Below, in pieces: positions 1-11,435 of a DNA stretch of 64,000 bases. The notes under the pieces were generated by a model, which saw nothing but the letters and a program-made list of their open reading frames with translations, was not told the DNA's origin and did not search any database. Every line of letters starts with the position of its first letter. Position 1 is the first letter of the stretch. The position numbers and the translations under genes were made by a program. Source of the stretch: Prochilodus magdalenae (lineage: Eukaryota > Chordata > Actinopteri > Characiformes > Prochilodontidae); contig JAMWET010001300.1 in assembly GCA_024036415.1 (NCBI GenBank), positions 1,543,501 through 1,607,500 on the forward strand. The letters run 5' to 3'.

Positions 1-287
1 CCAAAATACCGTCCCAGTCATGCAGTGGCCTGTTTAAAATAAGAGTCACCTGGTTTGATAAATAGTGGTGTAATACGAGGAGCTTAAACCTGCAGCTGCT
101 CTGGACATTTGTGAATTTGAATGAAAACTCCTACATTGGTCACATAGCTGCACAAATCTAAAACCTTCTCACTGGGCCAACACCAGAGAAACGTCTCACC
201 AACACTGAGCTGCAGCTGAATCCACCTAAAGCTCTGAACCTTCAGATTCCTCTCTGAAGGGAGCAGACGCTTTTGTTTTATCGACGG

Positions 288-288
<1 letters not shown>
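1..288. other. Left-edge sequence, no gene recognised
   Basis: Unique-looking, moderately AT-rich sequence. I see no splice-bounded coding segment, RNA gene or transposon end in it. The open frame that crosses it on the minus strand depends on the neighbouring CA repeat and is not believable as a gene. Confidence 0.4.
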
Positions 289-382
<94 letters not shown>

Positions 383-412
383 CACACACACACATATACG
401 CACACACACGCA
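289..412. repeat. (CA)n microsatellite, interrupted
   Basis: About 120 bases of CA dinucleotides broken by single TA or GA steps. Translation gives runs of His-Thr on one strand and Cys-Val on the other, which is what makes the long spurious frames here. Confidence 0.97.
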
Positions 413-1048
413 GAGCTACTCCATCACCTACTTGCACAATGTGTTGACAGACCTGGCCCGAACCTTGTTTGCGCGCAGGTGAGTGAGTGGGCGTTGGATT
501 TTTTCCCTTCCCTTTTTTTAATAGAGCTGCTACGGTTGGTTGACATGCCACCAGCGCTGTGTACACGCATGTTTGACTCACCCTCACACGGCCCAGCTGA
601 ACACGGGCTGTCACGCAATAACAGGGCAGCTCTGAGGCAGCAGGAGGAGGGGGGAGATCAGACCGATAACAGGTGTGTGTTATGTCTGCAAGCGGCCAAA
701 TATGGGTAGCTGGGATATCCGTCCACATTACTATCAATACCTCCAGCACCGAGCCCACAGGCCAGCCGAGATCCCGGTCCCTGTTAATCTGAGTGGTTTT
801 ATTCGCTATTGTAGCGAATTAATCTTAGCGGTGTTTCCCGAGTGAGTGAACGCCTCCGTGCCAGATCAGCGGATCAGCGGTCGTAAATCTAATTTCCTCA
901 GGCGGCCTGAGACGTCTGCTGCTGGTCCACAACTGGCAACCCTGTTTAGGGCGTTTGATCAGCAGCGTGAATGTGTGGAGCTCATACAGTATCCCGAAAC
1001 ATGAAGCCACACCGTGAACACTTCACCTCCTCACCTCTTCCACCGTCT

Positions 1049-1050
<2 letters not shown>
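413..1050. other. Non-coding stretch, locally CpG-bearing
   Basis: Sequence with several CpG dinucleotides around 440-620 and 830-920, possibly old promoter-like DNA. No start exon with a good donor site could be supported on either strand. Confidence 0.3.
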
Positions 1051-1089
<39 letters not shown>

Positions 1090-1099
1090 ATACTGAGAT

Positions 1100-1147
<48 letters not shown>

Positions 1148-1625
1148 AAAAGAACACAAAATGAATGAGAGATATAGAAAGAAGGGAAAGAGAGAAAGAA
1201 AGAGAGACTGAAAAAGAGAATGACAGGGGAAAACAGAAAAATCCAGAAAAAAGAAAGATAGAAAGAGAAAATGAGTGAGAAAGAATGTGAGAGCTAGAAA
1301 GAGATGAACAGACTGAGACAGAGATAGTGAGAAAGAGAAAGAAAAAACAGGAAAAGAAAGAATGTGGGAGAGGATAATAGAAATAGAGCTATATATACAA
1401 AAAAGGTACGAGTGTAGTGAGAAAGAGAGAGAGAGTAGTTGAGGAAAAGGTAGAGTAGAGAAGAGGAGAGAGGAAGTGGAGATCAGAGAAGAGGAGAGAT
1501 AGTGGAGCCACAGAAGGTAGATGGGAGAAAGAAGAGAAGAGAGAGAGAGAGAGGACCGAGAACGAGGAGAGAGATGAGAGAAAAGGAGAGGAGAGTAGAG
1601 AAGGAGAGAGAGAAAAGGCACGAAA
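1051..1625. repeat. (GA)n microsatellite grading into polypurine tract
   Basis: Two clean GA runs (about 1051-1085 and 1099-1143) are followed by some 480 bases in which the plus strand is almost only purines. The minus strand is therefore Ser/Leu/Phe-rich in every frame, which accounts for the 199-residue open frame here. Mirror-symmetric polypurine DNA can form triplexes in general; that has not been shown for this tract. Confidence 0.95.
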
Positions 1626-2319
1626 GGCATTAGAGATCTTCACACAGTGGGAGGGAAGTTTTTGCCACATCTCTCAGCGCTCTCTGTGAAGGGTTACATT
1701 TCTTGCTGCAGATGGGCGAGGATAGCGCGGCTGAGCGGACGTAGGCGAGCTGCTCTGGTCGTGTTTGTAACTGCTTGATTGGTTATGTTTGATTCACACA
1801 GTTCGTGATCAGATGAGACACGCGGGCTCCAGCATGTCACTGAAACATATCGACTCAACTTCAAACGACTGGCGCTCAGCCACAGACAAGCACCAGCCAT
1901 TCATTTACCTCTCCACTGACATGCTGGAGATTCATCATCACCGTGACGAGTGGGCTTTAATGAGACAGGTCCTCGTGTAAGAGGCCGGTTCTGTCATAGT
2001 TCCGTGAAGCCAAAGTATTCGCTCTAAAAATACCCAGCGTAGTTTCAGAGGAGAGGAGAGCCTGCTCAAAACGGGAACCATTAGAACGGAAAACAGCAGA
2101 ACACAGAAGCACTGAATTTTAAAAGTCCCAACATCAGACTGGAATTGAATTCACTTGGATTTAGATGGAATTTAAAGTTGATTTTCACCTTTTCTACATA
2201 AATCTGTTATTAGGATAGCGCCAGTGCGCTCTGCACATCTGAACTGTTATTGCTCTAAGTTATTATAAGCTGCCTGCTGCCTGAGACATGGTTTTGCGGC
2301 AGTTTGAGAAAGTTTCAGT
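1626..2319. other. Non-coding stretch
   Basis: Mixed-composition DNA with a few CpGs near 1700-1760 and 1800-1960. No coding exon, RNA or mobile element end recognised. Confidence 0.3.
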
Positions 2320-2439
2320 TTGCATGTTTTTGGTATATTCATGGTGGAGAGGTACATGCAGGACGACATAAAGCAAAAAAAAAAAAAACAGTCTCAGTTT
2401 CCCACCAGATTTACCATTAATAGCATTAAGCTGCTATTC

Positions 2440-2714
2440 TCCCACCTGCACTGTACACCTTATATATCTGTACTGTTTACAACAACATACTTACTGATAC
2501 TGCTCTTACTCTTTGCACATGTCCTTTTGCACATGTCCGTGTTACACACCTTACTGTCTAGTAGTTTTGCACATTCACAAATATAATATAACACATTGTC
2601 TTTGTCGACCCCTATGTGTGCTTATGATTTTTATCTGACTGTTTGATGATACTGTACAACTCTGTTTTGGTATAATGACAATAAAGTACAATAAAGTTGA
2701 ATTGAATTGAATTA
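2440..2714 (+). mobile_element. LINE-like 3' tail remnant
   Basis: The stretch ends in a run of about four AATTG/TTGAA units directly after an AATAAAGT sequence, preceded by a T/C-rich leader with repeated TTTGCACAT. This is the usual look of the 3' end of fish non-LTR retrotransposons, whose tails end in short tandem repeats. No reverse transcriptase frame is attached, so only a dead tail is present. Confidence 0.5.
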
Positions 2715-3940
2715 CATATTGCTGTTGTTGGAAGAAAACCTCTCTAATTTTATAGTTTTCCAGTGTTTGATATCATTTGAAAAGTCTGCTCTTTACATTG
2801 TATGGTGATGATGAAGGAGTGGTAGGAAATCAGATTACATCGACTTACATTAAAGGAAAGTATGTTTGTTCTTCTTAAATACATATGGAGATTAGTTCCC
2901 ACAGCAGCAATTGAAAACCTCACAGGACCTGTACAGATTCACTAGTTGCTTTGGAAAGTAAACTAATGGCTTTATTTGCATTGTAGACGATGTAATCCCT
3001 GGTTCCTGTCACCACCACTGTAAAGAAATCTGTTTCAGAAATCTGTGAAATTCCTACGTGAAAGTCATTTGTACAGTAATACAATGCATTAGTAGAGCTA
3101 TTACTAAACGAATAGAGCTATTACTAAACGAATAGAGCTTTTACTAAACGAATAGAGCTATTATTAAAAGTGTGTACACTGGTGTAAGAAGGCTGTGCCT
3201 AAATCATTACCACACTAGAATTAGCTTAATGCAACACATCACTTATTTCAGTGCACGAAACACTGCATAACAATTGACCCATTTGAGGATAGTTAGGAGC
3301 AATAGTTAAGCCCTCATATGTTTTTAAACCGTAACCGTTTAATACCGTTGCTATTTGATTTTTCTTTATTTGTGACGAAGTGCAAATAAACCTGAGCAGA
3401 GTGTGCAGAGAGCACAGAATGCGAGTGAGGGAGGTGCAGAACTGAAAGCTCAGGAGGGTATGAGGTCAGAGCCCAGCTTTGTGAGCAGCTGCAGAGAGCT
3501 TTGACAGAGCATGTGTACATTAGAGTGGGGCTAATGCACCTAATAGTGTTTGCCAAGTGCAGAGAGAATGACTGACAACTAACACTAATGAGCCACACCC
3601 TGGACTAGACTGGTCCTGCAGCCAGCAGAAGGAGGGGAAAGGGGGGCAAGGCTGCAAGAGAGAGGGGGTGGGGGGTTCTGCACAGCCACAACTGAAAACT
3701 TTTTCGGTTGTCTGCAAAATCTTTTATTTTGTACTTTTTAAATAAATTACAGTCAGATGGGAATGTCCACTCTCTGGGCCAAAAAGTTTACTGCACAATT
3801 TCTGTTTATATATAAATATATTTATATATATACTTATTTTCTGTTTATTTATTTATTTGTTTGTTTTTTATTTATTTATTTGTTTATTTAACATACAATA
3901 TTAAATATGCGATAACTGTTGCACAGTTTACATTTTATGT
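2715..3940. other. Non-coding stretch
   Basis: AT-rich intergenic DNA. A short direct repeat near 3090-3160 has three or four copies of a roughly 20-base unit with the core ATAGAGCTATTACTAAACGA. A TTTA-rich simple stretch lies at 3815-3895. No gene seen. Confidence 0.4.
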
Positions 3941-3969
3941 TTTCATTTTCTTCCATTATGTTGAATTTA

Positions 3970-4660
3970 GCAAATACATAGAAATCTCTTACTACAGTGC
4001 AAGGTACACATACACCATGTACTTGAGTTAAAGTAGAGATCCCTAAGGTAAAACATCCCTCCAGTGACAGTACAAGTTCCGCACTGTAGACTGCCACAGG
4101 AGTAACAGTACTGAAGTATTTGCCTTTAAATGTACTGAAGTAAGGACCGTAAAAGCAGCCTGACTTATTATGGCTCTAATGTCCTATTCTCATTTCTGGA
4201 ACAAGACTCTTAATCAACTCTTTGTAGCTGTAGTATCACTCTCAGCCCAGCAGTCTTTTAATAGAAGGTGATTAATTAGTCTGATGTTGTCTGATTCAAA
4301 TGATCATGAGCACAGAACACTGAAAGCAAACAGTTTCCTTTAGGTACAACCGAGTTCTGTCCAACAGGTCAAAACAAGCTCAAATCAAAGTGCATGCTGT
4401 ACCCTGATTGGTGTGCACACATTATGCATCTTTAGCTCCACGTGTTATGTTCTTTCATGCACATATAAGCCAAAAGGATGGATAGATTTCACACAATGTA
4501 ATGAAATAAACAGTAAGATATTTGACATTGTACTGGAGTTAAAGTAAAAAGGCCCCCAAACTGGAAATACTTGAGTAAAGTACAGATACAGGACAAACTG
4601 CTGAAGTACAGTAACTCATTAGATTTACTTCCCTACTGTCCACCACTGCTAAAATGTACA
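3970..4660. mobile_element. Nonautonomous DNA transposon-like repeat (degenerate)
   Basis: Both flanks carry the phrase style of a repeat common in fish genomes, with runs such as ACTTGAGT.AAAGTA and CTGAAGTA. These occur near 4020-4140 and again, in part inverted, at 4520-4640, ending near TCCACCACTGCT. No transposase is present. I assign it to a nonautonomous DNA element from memory of such repeats; family and exact ends are uncertain. Confidence 0.45.
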
Positions 4661-6438
4661 CAAGTGTTCCCTGTGGAGAAACTTTTTTTGTTTACACCTC
4701 TCACTCTTTACACTGGCTTTTCATTTTCTCAATGAACTGAGGTTTGTTTAGGTCCCCAAAAAATCTGAGACAAAACCGGTCTGTCACACGAACGTCTGGC
4801 CGTTATCACCAATCACCCCCGCAGTAGGTAGGGCAGTGGTGCGTTCCACTGATTAAAAGATATGAATGTAGAAAATGCGCTCTCTGAGGCGGGGGAGATA
4901 AGCGCTCGGGCCACACACTGCAGAGATCTGAACAGCTGTGCTTTGAGGAAAGCCGACAGACCTCACCACTGGAAAAGCACCTTCGAGAGCAGACCTCCCA
5001 AGAACACACAGGTGATAAAGCACGGTTTTGCACAGCAAACCTTCCACTATCACTCACCTCCCAGTTCAGTCCTGTTTTTTTAACTCCAAATGTATGGAGG
5101 TGGACTCATCGCCCTCCCTCTGCTCTATTCTAAAGCTACTGTTTGGGAGTTCCTGTGTAGTCAGACTATGGGCATGTATGATGATAAGCTCCAGGTAGTG
5201 CTGTTAAACTTCAATACAACCATGTTTTCCAGGTATATATTTATATATATTGTATCACTTCCACACTTTTTCAAGTATATATATCCCATATAGATATACC
5301 TGGAATACATAAAAGTGTAGAGGGGACACTTTCAGAAGAGAGAAGCTTGTTGTGAGTTTGTTTAATTGTTATTATACTTATACTATACATGCATTTTAAT
5401 CATTACTGAATTATGAAAAACTACGTTCTATAGAAAAGTGGAGTACAACCTAACACACCCTGCTGAATAATAATAATTTTACAAAATGTGATTTTATTTT
5501 ATGATTTTTTAATGAAATAAAAATACATCTCTGCTTCAAATGAAAATATAATCTCCTACCACTTACTAACAAGAGAGTCTAGTTAATGGATGTAAAACAC
5601 AATTTACTCAGTATAATTCTGTGTTGTTCAAACCAGAACAGCTCACCTGCCAAAATGCATAGAAAAACATTTTTCATATAATAATAGTGAAATACATAAA
5701 TCTTTAAATGTAAGAGTGTAAAATGTGGGAGACTTTTTTTTTACTACAAAGCAGAAGAGAAAATATCAGAACAATGATACTGAAATGTATTATATTTAAA
5801 GAAACTGGTATTACATGTTTAAATCTGGGCATTAAAACTTCTATGTGGACTGTTTATGGAAAGATCCTGATTTTCTCTCACTGTTTTTACTGGAAGGCTT
5901 AGTTGCAACACTGTGCTAAAACTACCCTGCCGTGTGGAGGCTGCCCTGTAGCCTGGCCGACTTTCACTGACAGTTAATTACATGCTTCAAAATTGCTCCA
6001 TACTAGAGAGGACAAAAGAGCAATTAACATAATACTGAAGTGACTTATACACAAACCAGGATGAAGGAATGTCTAGATTCCTGTCAAAAGTAGCTGGTAA
6101 AGACTGTCAAATGCACATGGAAACACATTCTACTTAAACCTGTTTAACTGCAGAAGAAGTCCATGTTACATCCTAACCCTGCTAGTTTGTCCCCCGCTCC
6201 CTACTACCATATGTGCTCTCCAGTCTAGTGCATGCATTGTTCGTCACCTGAGCACCTGAGCATACTCAGTTGAGAGGTTCCTATTGATTGACTAATGACA
6301 GTAAGTTTACACTAATGTTAAAGTAAATTAATTAACACATGCATGAGTTCTGAAGGAAGAGTCACAAAGCTTGTTCTAACGCAAAAGAAAGTGCACAGGG
6401 CTGTATGTATTAACCAACTTTCTGGATTTTTTTTTGTT

Positions 6439-6443
<5 letters not shown>
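4661..6443. other. AT-rich intergenic stretch
   Basis: No credible coding exon on either strand. Short frames at 4806-5083 and 5090-5293 have no splice support or recognisable motif. Confidence 0.4.

Positions 6444-6492
<49 letters not shown>
6444..6492. repeat. (AT)n microsatellite
   Basis: Uninterrupted AT dinucleotides directly beside MITE copy A. Confidence 0.95.
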
Positions 6493-6495
<3 letters not shown>

Positions 6496-6509
6496 TAATA
6501 TATATAAAT

Positions 6510-6760
6510 ATATCGTTGCTGTCCAATGAAAAGCAGGTATCTCCAAAATGGCAACTTTACAGGAGAGGCCAAAAACCTAGTGTAGTTTGAATGCAAGTGA
6601 ATGCAACTTTTTATCCAGTCAGTTTTGAGCAATTTCTGTTATTCAATTCCTCATAAAATTTTCACACAACATAACTGTCAAGGGCGACGTTCAAACCATG
6701 CATAAAAGTCAAAATCAACAAAAATGGAGATATGTGTTTTTCATTGGACAACGACGATAT
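6510..6760. mobile_element. MITE copy A (palindromic ~250 bp family)
   Basis: The left end reads ATATCGTTGCTGTCCAATGA and the right end is its near inverse, ending CATTGGACAACGACGATAT. Subterminal motifs are TCTCCAAAATGGCAACTTTA on the left and ATCAACAAAAATGGAGATAT on the right. Two further near-full copies lie at 13741-13985 and 49302-49536. No coding capacity. It sits between two AT microsatellites, so the target duplication (probably TA) cannot be read. Confidence 0.85.
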
Positions 6761-6814
6761 ATATATATATATATATACATATATACATACATATATATAT
6801 ATATATATATATCT
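6757..6814. repeat. (AT)n microsatellite with ACAT interruptions
   Basis: AT repeat interrupted by a few CATAC steps, abutting the right end of MITE copy A. Confidence 0.93.
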
Positions 6815-8179
6815 CAATATCTCTGAAATTAAAAATTAAACTTCATGATTTAATATAGCTTTTGGAAAGTGGGTACCTTATTCACATGTCATGCTTTGTT
6901 GATTTTCTTAGTGAAATAAGTTAACACATTTTAGTCCACCCTTACTGTGTATTTGCTGAATTTACCAAATTGGGAAAAGTGAATTAAATACATAACATTT
7001 TCTGTGCTTGAATTAAATTAACACATTTGACATCATATTCTTTTCTCTATGTTAAAGAAAAAGACAATTTGAAGGATAATGGCATATTTAATGGTGTTCT
7101 CTGTGGAGAACGTGCTGAATTATTTTCCTCTAGAAAAAAAACAAAACATGGTTGTGACTCGCATCAACTTCTGCTTTTGACTTTTTATGTACTGCTACTG
7201 TTTTTCTGCTTTTATGATTATTTCTTCGCCCTCATCATTTACACTGTCTGCACAATTTCTTTATTAAATGTATTCTTGCAACTCCAATGCAATCAAAATG
7301 AGCTGGGATTGAATTGAGAAGTTTCACATCTTCATTTTCTTTGTGTGGTAAAAATTAGATTTGTTTTACATTTAAAAAAAAAACAAAACCACCCTGTCAC
7401 GTGATCGTCTGGTCGACTGTCTATGTTTAAACTTTTACACACAACTGTATTGTCCAGTGCTAATGCAGATGCAGCATTGTTGTTTCCGAAGGGTGCAGCA
7501 TTTGCTGTTCAAGGTAATGCCTTTCAATTGACATTGTTAGTTTAGGCAAAGTACCACCCAGAGTGGCTCCTGAAAAAAGGCACGCCATTACGCACTGTGT
7601 GCCTTTCTGAATAGCAGACTGGTCAAAGCTGCAACATGAACTTCTACAGCTGAAAACGGCAGGGTTAAGTGAGAGGGGGTATGCTACATGTCTGAACTCA
7701 GGTTAGAGTGTGAGTATCTGAAGAGTGTGTTGTAAGCAAACAACAGTTACTTTGCTACCATCTACAGGCAAAATCAATCCACACAAGCACACACCATTTC
7801 CTGTTTTGCTTAGAAGCTCTAAGCATAACAGCCAAACCGGTTCTGTGGTCAGGTCTTTGTCCTGCAAGTAAATTTATTTATGCAATATAAACACTGATAA
7901 ATACATGTGACAAATATATATCCAGCAAGTAAATCACATATATAAAATTGAATTGCTAAAATACTATATAAATCTATATAAATAAAACACTATATGTGTA
8001 TATATGGAGAGTTTGGTGCATGTCTGCAATGCTGACTGTTGGGTCTTGAAACCTAATTAATTCGCATGTCTCACAATGTCAAATCTACCCACCACATTTC
8101 ATTCCTGTCGGTTGATTGAATCCTTCAGGATACAACTTCATTCCTTCATTTGTGCAACTACTCTTTTGATAATGATCTA
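6815..8179. other. AT-rich intergenic stretch
   Basis: No gene recognised. The open frame at 7027-7317 encodes a hydrophobic Phe/Leu/Tyr-rich peptide of the kind that AT-rich DNA gives by chance. Confidence 0.4.
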
Positions 8180-8208
8180 ACACACACACACACACACACA
8201 CACACACC
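8180..8208. repeat. (CA)n microsatellite
   Basis: About fourteen CA units just left of a Tc1-like element. Confidence 0.95.
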
Positions 8209-8242
8209 ATATATACATCATCAAAAGAATAGCTGCACAATA

Positions 8243-9452
8243 CAGTATCTCACTAAAGTAAGTACACCCCTCACCTTTTTGTAAATATTTTATTTTTATA
8301 TCTTTTCATGGGACAACACTGAAGATATGACACTTTGACACTATGTGAAGTAGTCAGTGTTCAGCTTGTGTAGCAGTATAAATTTGCTGTGCCCTCAAAA
8401 TAACTCAACACACAGCCAATAATGTCTAAACCGCGAGCAACAAAAGTGAGTACAAGTGAAAATGGCCAAACTGTGCCCACAGTGTCAGTATTTTGTGTGG
8501 CCACCATTATTTTCCAGAACTGCCTTAACTCTCTTGGGCATGGAGTTCACTAGAGCTTTACAGGTTGCCACTGGAATCCTTTTCCGTTCTCTTTCACAGA
8601 TCTCAATAGGGTTTAGGCCTGGAGACATGCTTGGCCAGTTCAGCAAGTGTGTTTGGGATTGTTATGTTGGAATACTGCCCTGCGGCCCAGTTTCCGAAAG
8701 GAGGGGATCATGTCACAGTACATGTTGGCGTTCATGGTTCCCTCAATCAACTGTAGCTCCCTACAGCCGGCAGCACTTATGCAGCCCCAAACCATGACGC
8801 TCCATGCTTAACTGTAGGCAAGTCTTTGTACTCCTTACCTGGTTGCCAGAACACACCCTTGAATGCATCTGAACCAAATAAATTTATCCTCATCAGGCCA
8901 GAGTACATGGTTCCAGTAATCCATGTCCTTAGTCTGCTTGTCTTCAGTGAACTCTTTGTGGGCTTTCTTGTGCACCGTCTTTAGAAGAGGCTTCTCTCTG
9001 GGACGACATGTGGCATACGGTCTGAACAGACAGGCTGACCCCCACCCCTTTAACCTCTGCAGCAATGCTGACAGCACTCCTACATCTATTTTCAAAAGAC
9101 AACTTTTGGATATGACGCTGATGTTTGGTGGAACATGGTGAGGCTTGTTCTGAGTGGAACCTGTCCTGTTATACCGCTGTATAGTTTTGGCCACCGTGCT
9201 GCAGCTCAGTTTCAGGGTGTTGGAATTCTTATAGCCTAGACCATCTTTACGCAGAGCAACACTTCTTTTTTCAGATCCCCAGAGAGTTCTTTGCAATGAG
9301 GCGCCATGTTAAATTTCCAGTGACCAATATGAGAGTGTGAGAGCGATAACACCAAATTTAAAAACAAAGTTTTTAGTGCCATATCTTCAAAGTTGTCCCG
9401 TGAAAAGCTATAATAAAATATTTACAAAAATGTCCTTATTTTTTGAGATACA
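8243..9452 (-). mobile_element. Tc1-like transposon, decayed, with inverted repeats
   Basis: The left end CAGTATCTCACTAAAGTAAG follows a TA dinucleotide. Inside it, a block at about 8278-8340 is the near-perfect inverse of 9371-9430; both contain the TTTTCA.GGGACAAC core. The interior, read on the minus strand, encodes Tc1-family transposase: an N-terminal helix-turn-helix region at 9300-9130, then the stretch around the first catalytic Asp near 8915 (DYWNHVLWPDEDKFIWF). It is broken by frameshifts and internal deletions, so it is not active. It belongs to a lineage widespread in fish genomes. Confidence 0.92.
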
Positions 9453-9468
9453 TATATACATACATATA

Positions 9469-10238
9469 CACTGCCTCGCCAAAACAGGTCACCACCTGGA
9501 TTTAACTAAGCAAATAGGTAAGAGCCTCCCATTGGATAATTACTGCATGGGCGATTGTGTTACTTAAGTTACTGATGCAGTGACTAGCTTCTCATTTGTT
9601 AAACAACCATGTCAAAAGACACGTCCTGTGATCCAGAAGGGTCAAATTATTGGCATGCATCAGGCAGAGAAAACATCTAAGCAGATTGCTGAAACTACTA
9701 AAATCGGGTTAGGAACTGTCCAACACATTATTAAAAAATGGACGGACAGTGGGAAACATCATCTTCGAGAAAGGAATGGGGTCGGATGAATGATTGAGAT
9801 CGGCTTCAAATGGTAGAAAAACAACAGTAGAACTGAGGGAAATGTTTCATAGTGGAAGCAAGAGCATTTCCACACACACTATGCGAAGGAAACTCAAAAC
9901 TTTCTTAGGGAGCATAAAGATGGACTCTGGAGCAACGGAAGAAGGTCATGTGGTCTGATGAGTCCAGATTTATCCTGCTTCAGAGTGCTTAGTGCCTACT
10001 GTACAATCCTGTGGGGGCAGTGCTATGATCGATCTGGCGTTGCTGCAGTTGGTCAGGTCTACATTCAGCAACGTTATGTCCCAAAGATTAAGGTCAATCG
10101 TCTACCTGAATATAGTGAACCACCTTCCCTGAATGGCACGGGCACATTCCAAGATGACAATGTCAGGAAATTGTGAAAGAGTGATTCAGGGAGCATGAGA
10201 TAATTTTCACACATGGATTGGCCACCACAGATCTGAAC

Positions 10239-10240
<2 letters not shown>
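9469..10240 (+). mobile_element. Tc1-like transposon, 3'-truncated, different lineage
   Basis: It begins with CACTGCCTCGCCAAAACAGG, about 17 bases after the previous element ends. The plus-strand frame at 9580-9789 encodes a Tc1-type helix-turn-helix N-terminus (motifs EKTSKQIAETTKIGLGTVQH and IIKKWTDSGKH). Downstream pieces of the catalytic domain follow with frameshifts and gaps (WSDESRF-like stretch at about 9952, CCSWSG-like stretch near 10040). The right half, including the right terminal repeat, is gone where the TG microsatellite begins. Confidence 0.9.

Positions 10241-10291
<51 letters not shown>
10240..10291. repeat. (TG)n microsatellite
   Basis: About 26 uninterrupted TG units at the broken 3' edge of the Tc1-like copy. 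Confidence 0.97.
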
Positions 10292-10293
<2 letters not shown>

Positions 10294-11435
10294 TTTTATT
10301 ATTTCCTCAATCACAACCCAGTTCAAGCATTAGATTTCCTGCGCATATTTATTTTTGTTTGTCCTTTATTGGGTTCTTATTTAGTGCTCCCTGTTGTTCA
10401 CCCTTTGAAAACAAAAACATAGACATCCCGGGTGGACAAAATGCAAAAGCCATTACTCAGTTATCTGTTGAGATTGTACTACCATTTACTACATTCCAAA
10501 ATGTCCTCTCTCATTTGGACAATTACAGTAATTCTGTCTGTTCTGTACTGCAATAAAACTGAAAATATGGAATCTGGATATTACCACTGTCACGACACAA
10601 CCGTATCTCAAAAATGCCAGGTTTATAACCCTCTTCATCTGTGAGTATGTTCATTAAAAATGACCATTTTATTGGTCCACGTGTAATCAAATGTTCAGAC
10701 AATGGCCGGCTGATATCTCCACACAGCTTAAAATAAGTAAAAAAGTTGGAACTGACAGTGATGATATAAACAACAGTGTGTGCAATTTCTATGTAATTGG
10801 AAAGAAACTCTTGAAAGCCTATATTCAACACTCTGAACACTCTTACACAAACAAAACTGTGGAAAAACCTTTGAGTCACAATTTATCTGTCCCTCATTCT
10901 TGTTCAGGCTGATCTGCCTTTGCAGTTTCATTAATCTCTACCATGTGGGCAAGTAGAGAGTTAGCTCAACATCACTGAAAAGTAAAGTTAATGCTGAGCA
11001 TGAACAAGTTTCTATAACAAATAGTATTCCTTTACCTGAGCTAGGGAATTATAAAAGAACAGACCAAGTTAGCAAGCGATGATACTATGTAGCATACGGA
11101 AAAAAATAATTGTTGTTCAATTGCTCAATTTAAGGGGTCCATCTTTGAAATTTGCATTTTGGTCCTACAGTTCAGGCCATGCCAGTGCACTTTAGAGAAT
11201 GAGCATGACGACGGGCGCCCTTCTGTATACATACCTCTCTACCCATCTGTCTACTCTAAGTGTGCATTTACCGTATGGTGCAACCTGCTGCCCTAAACAA
11301 ACATATCTAAAGCTATCACTGATAACTTATTACAGTCCAAGACAAGAAGCAGATTATACAGTTGCTCAGGGCAGCATGTTAACTGGAATGGATGGGGATG
11401 ATTAGCCCTCAGTTCATTGCCATTTAGGGGCTGAT
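10292..11435. other. MPDU1 downstream region; possible small secreted ORF inside
   Basis: AT-rich DNA downstream of the MPDU1 stop. AATAAA on the minus strand at 10668-10673 could be a distal poly(A) signal for MPDU1. A plus-strand frame at 10501-10644 (47 aa) starts with a hydrophobic stretch resembling a signal peptide and contains SGYYHC, an immunoglobulin-like phrase, with a weak donor after it. I do not call it a gene. Confidence 0.35.

Noticed and set aside
84..758. 224-codon minus-strand frame
   Set aside because: It runs through the CA microsatellite (Cys-Val repeats) and has no splice signals or motif.
1031..1630. 199-codon Ser/Leu/Phe-rich minus-strand frame
   Set aside because: Caused by the GA/polypurine tract.
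8456..8797. 113-codon plus-strand frame
   Set aside because: Antisense of the decayed Tc1-like transposase.
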